Origin: Pycnococcus provasolii
Taxonomy: Eukaryota > Chlorophyta > Pseudoscourfieldiophyceae > Pseudoscourfieldiales
Direction: 5' to 3'
Length of the DNA stretch: 64,000 nucleotides
Assembly: GCA_049487715.1 (NCBI GenBank)
Contig: CP150589.1
Coordinates: 186,001-250,000, forward strand
Shown here: piece by piece, positions 41,497 to 51,100 of the stretch
Layout: each line of letters opens with the position of its first letter
Position numbering within the stretch: the stretch's first letter is position 1
Position numbers and translations under genes: made by a program
Notes under the pieces: model-generated
Told to the model about the DNA's origin: nothing
The model's database searches: none
Seen by the model: only the letters and a program-made list of their open reading frames with translations

Positions 41497-42333
41497 ATGG
41501 CGGACTCCGGTGAACGTGGTGGTGGTGGTCGTGGTGGCTTCGGCCGTGGGTTTGGACGTGGGGAAGGTGGTCGTGGTGGACGTGGTGATCGTGGTGATCG
41601 ACGTGGAGGGCGTGGGGACCGTCGAGGGGGACGTCGAGGAGGGAAAGATGAAGAAGAGAGGTGGGTGCCGTGCACAAAGCTCGGACGGCTCGTTCAACAG
41701 GGAAAAATCAAATCTCTCGAGCAAATCTACCTCTTCAGTCTGCCCGTGAAGGAGTACCAGATTGTCGAGAACTTCCTTGGACCGTCGCTGAAGGATGAAG
41801 TGATGAAGATCATGCCCGTGCAGAAGCAGACGCGAGCGGGACAGAGGACGCGATTCAAGGCGTTCGTCGTCGTCGGCGACTACAACGGACACATCGGACT
41901 TGGCGTCAAGTGCAGCAAGGAGGTGGCGACGTCGATTCGCGGCTCGATCATCCTCGCGAAGCTCTCGCTCGTGCCCGTGCGCCGAGGATACTGGGGTTCG
42001 AAAATCGGCGACCCGCACACAGTTCCCACCAAGGTGAGCGGAAAGTGTGGCAGCGTCAGCGTGCGCCTCATCCCCGCACCCAAGGGAGCGGGTATTGTTG
42101 CCGCCATCACGCCCAAGAAGGTGCTTGCCATGGCTGGTGTTCAGGACGTCTACACGTGCAGTCGCGGCTGCACACGCACGCTTGGCAACTTCGTCAAGGC
42201 TACGTTCTACGCGCTCGCGAGCACGTACGGCTTCTTGACGCCTGACATGTGGAAGGAGACGCGCTTCACAAAGTCGCCGTACCAGGAGTGGAGCGACTTC
42301 CTCGGCGCGCCGAAGAAGGGCTCGTACGCGTAA
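41497..42333 (+). CDS. RPS2: Small-subunit ribosomal protein uS5 (RPS2)
   Basis: This is a component of the cytosolic 40S subunit near the mRNA entry site (278 aa, the usual eukaryotic length; ATG at 41497 in atcATGG). Residues about 8-50 are an RGG/RGD-type Gly-Arg tract typical of eukaryotic RPS2. The S5 double-stranded-RNA-binding domain follows: [36 protein letters not shown] and [16 protein letters not shown]. The C-terminal domain shows [20 protein letters not shown]-like [10 protein letters not shown] and [10 protein letters not shown]. All key family blocks are intact. Confidence 0.97.
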   Translation: MADSGERGGGGRGGFGRGFGRGEGGRGGRGDRGDRRGGRGDRRGGRRGGKDEEERWVPCTKLGRLVQQGKIKSLEQIYLFSLPVKEYQIVENFLGPSLKDEVMKIMPVQKQTRAGQRTRFKAFVVVGDYNGHIGLGVKCSKEVATSIRGSIILAKLSLVPVRRGYWGSKIGDPHTVPTKVSGKCGSVSVRLIPAPKGAGIVAAITPKKVLAMAGVQDVYTCSRGCTRTLGNFVKATFYALASTYGFLTPDMWKETRFTKSPYQEWSDFLGAPKKGSYA

Positions 42334-43518
42334 AAAAGGCGCTGCTCAAGCCAAAAAAAAGTCGCGTACCCCTAAGAAAAAAAAAACTCAAAACGGAAAC
42401 CTTGTTGGAAAGCGCGTGTGTAAACGTCTTTTCGAACGGTTGACGATTTGCGAATACTGATTGACATACATACCTTTTTTCCTTTTTCCTTTCAACGCCG
42501 TAAAGTTTCTTTGATCTTCATCTGCATAGACCATACACACACGTGTGTGTGTATATACACGCCTTATTCAACCTTTGTTTGATTCCGGAGCCTCGAGGCT
42601 CGGTTCCCCTTATTACGAGCATAGCTTCTGTCAAACCCCGAAAACGGTTCACCCCCCAGTACATGTACCCATTTTTCCTTCCCTTTCTCCCTGGCAGCCT
42701 GCAGGGGAGAGACCAGTTGCCAGTCGTTATTCTTGGGATCCCCCCTTGCCCCTTGCCCGGTTGTTCATGGGCTAGGGTTAGGGTTAGGGTTAGGGTTAGG
42801 GTTAGGCAGTCCTCGTCCCGTTTCAGTTGCATTTCCGTGCGCTCCAATCTTGCTCTTGGCATTGCCGCCCCTGCAGGAGTCACCTCGCGTGCGTTGGTGA
42901 GCCTCACCACTCGAGTACACTCGCACTCGTCTTCCTTCTTTTTTGTTGAAATCTATCTGGCTACGCCGCTACGGCGGGCGGCAACGGCGCCGATTCGCCG
43001 AACGCTCTTCTAGAGCTCGCGTTCGTTGTTCGGAAGTGAGGCCGCTGACTGAGGGTGTACCCTCCCCTTCCAAGTGCGAGGTTTCAGACTTGAAGACATA
43101 CACGTTGAGATCTGGACATACATGTGAGCAGGCAGCAGCATGGCTCCAGGTCCTATAGTACAAGCGAGAGGCGAGAGCTGATCAATGTGTCAACACCCGT
43201 GGACGGGATCCCTCTTAATTATTACTACGAAGAAGAAGAGGAGCAGGAGGCATCCTACCCCTATCGTAACCCTAACCCTAGAGGCTGGAAAACCGTGGAA
43301 TGGCACGCTTCCTGATGAAGTTAGAACTATTCAGTGGACTCGCTCGGGAGGGGTTCCCGAAACCAACATGGTCGGTCAAACCCCTAAAAAACTTGGAATA
43401 TTTCAACTTTTTGAGTTTTGCGTTTTTTTTCCCCTTCCACCTCCTTCACCTGAGAGGTTGGAAGGGCCAGGCCCGCGCATTCGCATTCCACCCTCATTCT
43501 CATTCCCAAAAGCTGTTC
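42334..43518. other. Spacer with a perfect TTAGGG array
   Basis: The first 100 bases are A-rich 3' UTR of RPS2. A perfect TTAGGG run lies at 42773-42806 and two CCCTAA units at 43267-43281. I see no additional gene. The ankyrin gene's frame is open from an ATG at 43300, but the ATG at 43519 is preferred. Confidence 0.6.
42773..42806 (+). repeat. Interstitial telomeric repeat, about 5.5 units
   Basis: This is a perfect head-to-tail run of tagggt units reading TTAGGG on the plus strand, between RPS2 and the coiled-coil/ankyrin gene. Confidence 0.9.
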
Positions 43519-46500
43519 ATGGGCGCCGAGCAGTCCGCGGAATACGACGCGACAGGTGGTGGTGGTGGTGCAGCTGCTGGTGGTGGTGGTGTTGCAGCTG
43601 GTGGTGGTGGCGCGGCTGGTGGTGTTAGCAGCTCAGCTTCCGTGTCGTCGGCTTCAGCGGCTCACTCGTCGTCGTCATTGTCGTCGGCATCGGCGAAGTA
43701 TGCGCCGGGTTATTCAGCTTCCTCCGGGGAAGGTGGCTCGTACGGGTACCGCCACGGTGCGCCACACTCGTTAAGTTCGGCAGCGGCGGTGCACCAGCAG
43801 TATATGCCCCCCGGAGGAGGATATTATGACAACAACAAGGTTACCTCCTACAAACCGGCTACGAATAGGCCATCGGCCGTGAGGCGCACGCAGGTGGCGC
43901 CCATGCCCATGATGTCGGACCATGTCAGGCCGCCGGGCATGCAGCACGCGCATGGCAACGCAACTACGCACGCCAACCCTTCCGTGCAGGACCACGACGG
44001 TGTCGACGTCGTTAAGGCGGCCATGGCCGCGGCGGCGAGAAGTGGACACCACCGGCCGAACAGTCGCTCGGGAGGTGGTACAGGGAAGGAGAATGCAAAC
44101 AACGTCACTGCTGCACCAGCTGCGTCTGACGGTGACTCACCTCCGTCGGTGGAACGCAACTACACCAACTACGTCAGCGCGTCCTCCGTGCCTCTGCCAA
44201 ATTCCGACAGTACGACGCAGTTTCGCTCGTCATTCCCGCACGCCGGACTCGGCACCTCCGCGGCCGGTGCTGCTGCAACTTCAGCCACCAACGCTGCCGC
44301 CTATGCCGCACAACCTCTCGTCGACGCGTCGTTATCGTCACATACCTTCGACGCAAGTGGAGGAGGCGCGGCGACACAATTGCGCTCGTCGTTCCCGCAC
44401 GCCGGACTTGGCACCTCCGCGGCCGCAACCTCAGCTACCACAGCCGCCGCAGCAGCGCCACCACCACCACCACCACCACCGTCATCAAACCCCTCCTTCT
44501 CCGCCCCAGACGCCTATGCCGCTGCTCCTGCTGCTCCGCTTCGTCCATCACCACATGTATACGTGGCGGCAGCCGCAGCTGCACCGATTTCAAGCAATCA
44601 TCGCCATTCCAGCACCTCAGAGGATGAGCTTACTTGGAAGCGCGCATACCTAGAGGCGGCCGAGGCTGCACTGGATGGCGAGATGGCTGCCGTCGAACTC
44701 GAAGTGGCGCGGGCGGCAATAAAGCAGCTTCAAGTGGAAAGGGACCACTACCAAGAGCAAGCTGAGAAGTTCTGCAAACGACTCACAGATCACGACCGGG
44801 GCGTGCGTGAAGGATTGCGCAAGCTTGGTCTGTGGCGTGTCATCACGAGGCTGGGCCTGCACGTGAAGCTTTCGCCTCCCGCAGAGCACGTGGTCATGAA
44901 GTGGCTGAAATGCGCGCGAGAGAGACTGGCATCCGACCCGAAGTACGATGGCTCCATGAGACGACTTCTCGAGGCGGACCATGACAACGACAGCGACGAT
45001 GACAGCGACGACGACGGAGAGCCAGGCGAGATTCGCTGGCGCGAGCGAGGGTGGACCAAAAAGGCGCGTGCGGCGAAACTTGCGGGCATTCCGCTGCGCG
45101 GCCGAATGCGCAGGAAGGCACGCGGCGACAACTCCGACGCTGAATCCGTCTCGACGCTCGCCAGCAGCCGGCTGGAGGAGGAAAAAGCGGAGCTGGAGGC
45201 GGCCCTGAACGAGCACGTGCGTGCGACGTCGTCGATGAAGCGCGACAAGGAGATAGAAATCGAACGATGGCGCCGCCATGCCGCCGGCCTCGAGTCGGAC
45301 ATGCGCGAGCTCAGCGAAACGTCGCGCAACTCGCGCTCGGAGGAAGAGTCGCGACTGCGCGACGAGGTAAAACGGCTGCAGGAGGAGTCGGCGAAGAAGG
45401 AGGCGGACTTTCGCGAGCGTGCGGCACGCGAGTCGGCGGCACGTGCCGCGCTGGATACGCAGTTCAAGGAGCTAAGCGCAACTGCGCGCGATCGCCTCGA
45501 GGCACGCGACGAGGCGCACCGCGACAAGCTGATGCAGGAAGTGGAAGCGCTCAGACAGCTTGCGGAGGATCACGAGAGCCAGTGGCGATCCAAATTGGAG
45601 AGCGAGGCGGCGGCGAGGCACTCGGCGGAGGCGCAGCTGCGCGAGCTCGCCGAGACTGCTCGCGCGGGTGCATCGGAGCAGCACGAGGTATTTCGCGCGA
45701 GGGAGGCGCAGCTCGCCGCGGAGGTGGCGCGCCTCAAGTCGGAGCACGAGTCCGCCACGCGAGAGCTCGAGGCGAAGGCTGCCTCGGAAGCGCGTCTTCG
45801 CGAGCTCGCGGAGGCTCAGGCTCTCGACACCGCGCGCGCTGCCGCTTCGGCAAGCGCTCGCGCGGAAGCGGAGGCGTCTATGCGCGCTCGCTTTGAGTCG
45901 GAGCGCGCGGCGCTTGAACAGGCGCATATGCAGACGCTGGCTCGCGTGGAGTTGGAGGCGCGCGATGCGGAGCGCCGGCTGCGAGAAAAGCTCGAGGTGG
46001 AGGCGGCGGCACGCGAGGAGGCGGGTGCATCGAAACTCAACGCTATGGCAAGCGAGGAGCGTGACGAGCTCGAGGCGCGGCTGCGCGATATGCAGGCGAC
46101 GGTGCGCACGGCAGAGAACGCACGGGAAGAGCAGGTGGCGGCCGAACGCGCGCGCGCGGCGGAACTCGAGAAGGAGCTACGTTTCATGCAGGAAAGCACG
46201 CGTGGAGCGGAGGATGCGCACAGCGATGCAATGCGTCGCTATCAGGAAGTGCAGGCGGAAGCCTCTCGGCTGCGCGCTGAGACCGAGGCTGAACGTGCGG
46301 CACTCGACGAGAGGCTCACGCGCGAGCGAGAACGTGCGGAGAATCTTGAACGCGAGGTGCGTGATCTGAACCGCACTGCGCGTGACGCGGAGAGCGCCGC
46401 GGCAAATGAGCAGCGTCGCCGTGAGGCGGTGGAGTCGAGCTTGCGCGACTTGCAGGAGAGCGCGCGGCGGGACGCGGGTACGCGCGACGACGTGGCGTAC

Positions 46501-48069
46501 CGCCTCGCACGTGCACAGGAGGAGCTCGCCGAAGTCCGACGCCACGCCGACGAGGAGGCTCGTCGCCATCGTGATCAGCTCGACGAGGCGGCATCTGCTG
46601 GCGATGAAGTGCGCGAGGCGAAGCGGCGCGAGCGCGAGGCTCTCGAGTCGGAATTGCGCGACCTGCAGGAGAGCTCGCGCGCAGAGCGCTCACGTTTCGA
46701 GGATGCGCGCGCGCAGCTTGCCTCCAAGGAGGCGGAGTTGCAGCGCATGAGCGCGAGCGCGAGTGAACTGCAGCGCGACGCGGATGCGATGCGCCACGGC
46801 GCGACGACAGAGCGGCAGATTCGCGAGGAGCTCGAGGCGGAGCTTCGTTCGCTGCAGGAGTCGAGTCGGATGTCACTGCAGGGGCTGGAGGAGCGCCTTG
46901 CGCGCGAGGCGGCGGCTCGCGCGGAGCTACAGCAAGGTCTCGACGACGCGACGGCGCTTACTGCTCGCCGCGAGTCGGCGATGAGAATGGAGGCTGAGGA
47001 GGTGGTTCGCGAAATGCAGGAGTCGAGTCGGCGCGCACGCGAGGAGTACGAGGAGAAGCTCGCGCGCGAGCAGAGCCTGCGAAGCCAGATGGAGCGTGAA
47101 AAGTTCAGCCTGGAGCGCGAGTTTCAGGATTCGCAGCGAACGGGGAGCGCAGAGCAGGCAGCCATGGAAAGCGAGCTGCGCAGGCTGCAGGAGAGCGCGC
47201 GCCGCGAGCGCACGGAGTGGGAGGAAAGCGTTGCCGCTCTGGAGGAGAAGGAGCGCGAGCTCCAGCGTCTTCAGTCGACGATGTCTGCAGGCGACGAAAC
47301 GAGACGTCAGCTCGAGGCGGAGCTGCGCGAGCTCCAGATGTCAAATCGCAGCGACGCGAGCGAGCGAGCCCGTCTCGAGGAGGAGCTTCGGCGACTTTCG
47401 GAAAGTGCGCGATCGGACGTAAGCCATTATCAGGAGGAAATGTACAAGCAGGCGGCTATGCGCGATGCGGCGATTGCCGAGGAACGGAATCACATTGCAT
47501 CGCTCGAGGAACAGCTGCGTCGTCTTCAGGCGACGGATCGGAGTACGACAGCCGAGCAGGCTGATATCATGGCTCAGAAGGATGCAATCGTTCAGAGCAT
47601 GCAGCAGCGCATTGCGACGCTCGAACATGAGCTGCAGGATGCGGAGGATGAACTTGAGAGTCGCGACAGCCAGATGGAGCGTGCGCAGATGATGGCTGAT
47701 CTCATGGAGAATATGCGAGGGCCGGATCAAGACGGAGACGGTGCAGGTGGCGGTGGCGCCGGAGGCGGAGGCGGAACCCCGCATCCATTGTTCAGCAAGA
47801 TTCGCAATGGACGTGTCGACGAGGTGGAAAGCAATCTCCGCGATGGCACATTCCCTCAAGATGCGCGCGATCAGTTTGGCAACACGATGCTGATCGTGGC
47901 ATGCCAGAACAATCGCAAGCGGATTGCAAAAATGGCATTGCGTTACGGAGTCAATCCCAACGCGACTAATTTGCAGGGCAAGACTGCGCTGCACTATTGC
48001 CGCGAGTACGGTTACGATGACTTGGGCGATTACCTGTTGAGCAAAGGCGCTCATGATATGAGGTACTGA
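43519..48069 (+). CDS. Coiled-coil protein with C-terminal ankyrin repeats, putatively N-myristoylated
   Basis: The ATG at 43519 gives 1516 aa beginning MGAEQS, which fits the N-myristoylation rule (Gly2, Ser6). That is why I prefer it to the in-frame ATG at 43300. Residues about 10-370 are Gly/Ala/Ser/His-rich and low complexity. A helical region follows, with an acidic Asp/Ser run near 490-505. About 550-1397 is long coiled coil with recurring ELRDLQESSR / RLQESAR-like units at roughly 40-residue spacing. The last 95 residues (HPLFSKIRNG..., GNTMLIVACQNNR, GKTALHYCREYG) make two to three ankyrin repeats. A membrane-tethered scaffold is inferred. Confidence 0.85.
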   Translation: MGAEQSAEYDATGGGGGAAAGGGGVAAGGGGAAGGVSSSASVSSASAAHSSSSLSSASAKYAPGYSASSGEGGSYGYRHGAPHSLSSAAAVHQQYMPPGGGYYDNNKVTSYKPATNRPSAVRRTQVAPMPMMSDHVRPPGMQHAHGNATTHANPSVQDHDGVDVVKAAMAAAARSGHHRPNSRSGGGTGKENANNVTAAPAASDGDSPPSVERNYTNYVSASSVPLPNSDSTTQFRSSFPHAGLGTSAAGAAATSATNAAAYAAQPLVDASLSSHTFDASGGGAATQLRSSFPHAGLGTSAAATSATTAAAAAPPPPPPPPSSNPSFSAPDAYAAAPAAPLRPSPHVYVAAAAAAPISSNHRHSSTSEDELTWKRAYLEAAEAALDGEMAAVELEVARAAIKQLQVERDHYQEQAEKFCKRLTDHDRGVREGLRKLGLWRVITRLGLHVKLSPPAEHVVMKWLKCARERLASDPKYDGSMRRLLEADHDNDSDDDSDDDGEPGEIRWRERGWTKKARAAKLAGIPLRGRMRRKARGDNSDAESVSTLASSRLEEEKAELEAALNEHVRATSSMKRDKEIEIERWRRHAAGLESDMRELSETSRNSRSEEESRLRDEVKRLQEESAKKEADFRERAARESAARAALDTQFKELSATARDRLEARDEAHRDKLMQEVEALRQLAEDHESQWRSKLESEAAARHSAEAQLRELAETARAGASEQHEVFRAREAQLAAEVARLKSEHESATRELEAKAASEARLRELAEAQALDTARAAASASARAEAEASMRARFESERAALEQAHMQTLARVELEARDAERRLREKLEVEAAAREEAGASKLNAMASEERDELEARLRDMQATVRTAENAREEQVAAERARAAELEKELRFMQESTRGAEDAHSDAMRRYQEVQAEASRLRAETEAERAALDERLTRERERAENLEREVRDLNRTARDAESAAANEQRRREAVESSLRDLQESARRDAGTRDDVAYRLARAQEELAEVRRHADEEARRHRDQLDEAASAGDEVREAKRREREALESELRDLQESSRAERSRFEDARAQLASKEAELQRMSASASELQRDADAMRHGATTERQIREELEAELRSLQESSRMSLQGLEERLAREAAARAELQQGLDDATALTARRESAMRMEAEEVVREMQESSRRAREEYEEKLAREQSLRSQMEREKFSLEREFQDSQRTGSAEQAAMESELRRLQESARRERTEWEESVAALEEKERELQRLQSTMSAGDETRRQLEAELRELQMSNRSDASERARLEEELRRLSESARSDVSHYQEEMYKQAAMRDAAIAEERNHIASLEEQLRRLQATDRSTTAEQADIMAQKDAIVQSMQQRIATLEHELQDAEDELESRDSQMERAQMMADLMENMRGPDQDGDGAGGGGAGGGGGTPHPLFSKIRNGRVDEVESNLRDGTFPQDARDQFGNTMLIVACQNNRKRIAKMALRYGVNPNATNLQGKTALHYCREYGYDDLGDYLLSKGAHDMRY

Positions 48070-48157
48070 ATGTAAGAAAAAAATGTATGAATTGTTTACA
48101 TGGACTGAGTTGAGGGAAAAGGGGGGTGTTGCACCTATATATTACTGTACTGCACGG

Positions 48158-51100
48158 TCAATTTGCAAGGTGGCGCCGCCTGTTGACCGCGTCGCGGCGG
48201 GCTCCCGCGCCTGCTCCGTCGCCTAATGCAAGCTTGCCAAGGGCACCATCCGCTGCGGACTTACCATCATCATTGCCATCGCGAAGAAGCGAGAGCAAAG
48301 CATCCACACCGCCAGCGGCGACGATCGCGTCGCGGCGAGATTCCACGCGTGCTCCGTCGCCTGATGCAAGCTCGTCAAGGGCTCGAGCCGCTGTAGACTT
48401 ACCATCATCGTCTCCGTCGCGAAGAAGCGAGAGCAAAGCATCCACACCGCCCGCGGCGACGATCGTATCGCGGCGAGCCTCCGCGCCTGCTCCGTCGCCT
48501 AATGCAAGCTCGCCAAGGGTACCAGCCGCTTCGGACTTACCATCATCATCTCCGTCGCGAAGAAGCGATACCAGAGCATCCACACCGCCCGCGGCGACGA
48601 TCACGTCGCGGCGAGCCACCGCGCCTGCTCCGTCGCCTGATGCAAGCTCGTCAAGCGCATAAGCCGCTGCAACTTTACCATCATCATCTCCGTCGCGAAG
48701 AAGCGAGCACAAAAAATCCACACCGCCCGCGGCGACGATCGCGTCACGGCGAGCCTCCGCGCCTGCTCTGTCGCCGAATGCAAGCTCGCCAAGGGCTCGA
48801 GCCGCTGCAGACTTCCCACCATCATATGAGCCGTCGCGAAGAAGCGATACCAGAGCATCCACGCCATCCGCAGCGACGATCGCGTCGCGGCGAGCCACCG
48901 CGCCTGCTCCGTCGCCTGATGCAAGCTCGTCAAGCGCATAAGCCGCTGCAACTTTACCATCATCATCTCCGTCGCGAAGAAGCGAGAGCAAAGCATCCAC
49001 ACCGCCCGCGGCGACGATCGCGTCACGGCGAGCCTCCGCGCCTGCTCCGTCGCCTGATGCAAGCTCGCCAAGGGCTCGAGCCGCTTCATCATATGAGCCA
49101 TCGCGAAGAAGCGACACCAGAGCATCCACACCGCCCGCGGCGACAATTGCGTCGCGGCGAGATTCCGCGCCTGCTCCGTCGCCTGATGCGAGGTACCAAA
49201 GGGCTCGAGCCGCTGCGGACTTATCATCATCATCATCTCCGTCGCGAAGAAGCGAGAGCAAAGCATCCACACCGCCCGCGGCGACGATCGCGTCGCGGCG
49301 AGATTCCGCACCTGCATCGTCGCCTAATGCGAGGTAGCCAAGGGCTGGAGCCGCTGCAGACTTCCCACCATCATCTCCGTCGCGAAGAAGCGATACGAGA
49401 ACATCCACGCCGCCCGCGGCGACGATGGCGTCGCGGCGAGCCTCCGCGCGTGCTCCGTCGCCGCCTGATGCGAGGTAGCAAAGGGCTCGAGCCGCTGCAG
49501 ACTTCCCACCATCATATGCGCCGTCTTCAACGCCATCACGAAGTAGCGATACTAGAGCATCCACGCCGCCCGCGGCGACGAACGCGTCGCATCGAGCCTC
49601 CGCGCCTGCTCTGTCGCCGAATGCAAGCTCGCCAAGGGCTCGAGCCGCTGCAGACTTCCCACCATCATCTCCGTCGCGAAGTAGCGATACGAGAGCATCC
49701 ACGCCGCCCGCGGCGACGAACGCGTCGCGTCGAGCCTCCGCGCCTGCTCTGTCGCCGAATGCAAGCTCGCCAAGGGCTCGAGCCGCTGCGTTCTTACCAT
49801 CATCATTGCCATCGCGAAGAAGCGATACCAGAGCATCCACACCGCCCGCGGCGACGATGGCGTCGCGGCGAGCCTCCGCGCGTGCTCCGTCGCCGCCTGA
49901 TGCGAGGTAGCAAAGGGCTCGAGCCGCTGCAGACTTCCCACCATCATATGAGCCGTCTTCAACGCCATCACGAAGTAGCGATACTAGAGCATCCACGCCG
50001 CCCGCGGCGACGAACGCGTCGCATCGAGCCTCCGCGCCTGCTCTGTCGCCGAATGCAAGCTCGCCAAGGGCTCGAGCCGCTGCAGACTTCCCACCATCAT
50101 CTCCGTCGCGAAGAAGCGATACGAGAACATCCACGCCGCCCGCGGCGACGATCGCGTCGCGTCGAGCCTCCGCGCCTGCTCTGTCGCCGAATGCAAGCTC
50201 GCCAAGGGCTCGAGCCGCTGCGGACTTATCATAATCATCCCCGTCGCGAAGAAGCGATACCAGAGCATCCACACCGCCAGCGGCGACGATCGCGTCGCGG
50301 CGAGCATCCGCGCGTGCTCCGTCGCCGAATGCAAGGTTGTCAAGCGCATGAGCCGCTACGTGCGTACCATCATCATCATCTGTGCCGTCGCGAAGAAGCG
50401 AGAGCAAAGCATCCACACCGCCCGAGGCGACGATCGCGTCGCGTCGAGATTCCACGCGTGCTCCGTCGCCTGATGCAAGCTTGTCAAGCGCATGAGCCGC
50501 TTGGAACTTACCATCATCGTCTCCGTCGCGAAGAAGCGATACCAGAGCACCCACGCCATCCGCAGCGACGATCGTATCGCGGCGAGCTTCAATGCCTGCT
50601 CCGTCGCCTGATGCAAGCTCGTCAAGCGCATAAGCCGCTGCAACTTTACCATCATCATCTCCGTCGAGAAAAAGCGAGAGCAAAGCATCCACACCGCCCG
50701 CGGCGACGATCGCGTCACGGCGAGCCTCCGCGCCTGCTCCGTCGCCTGATGCAAGCTCGCCAAGGGCTCGAGCCGCTTCATCATATGGGCCATCGCGAAG
50801 AAGCGACACCAGAGCATCCACACCGCCCGCGGCGACGATCGTATCGCGGCGAGCTTCAATGCCTGCTCCGTCGCCTGATGCAAGCTCGTCAAGCGCATAA
50901 GCCGCTGCAACTTTACAATCATCATCTCCGTCGCGAAGAAGCGAGAGCAAAGCATCCACACCGCCCGCGGCGACGATCGCGTCACGGCAAGCCTCCGCGC
51001 CTGCTCCGTCGCCTGATGCAAGCTCGCCAAGGGCTCGAGCCGCTTCATCATATGAGCCATCGCGAAGAAGCGACACCAGAGCATCCACACCGCCCGCGGC

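Noticed and set aside
42773-42806. Chromosome end or assembly junction at a TTAGGG array
   Set aside because: Genes continue on both sides and many similar short blocks occur through the window, so this is interstitial.
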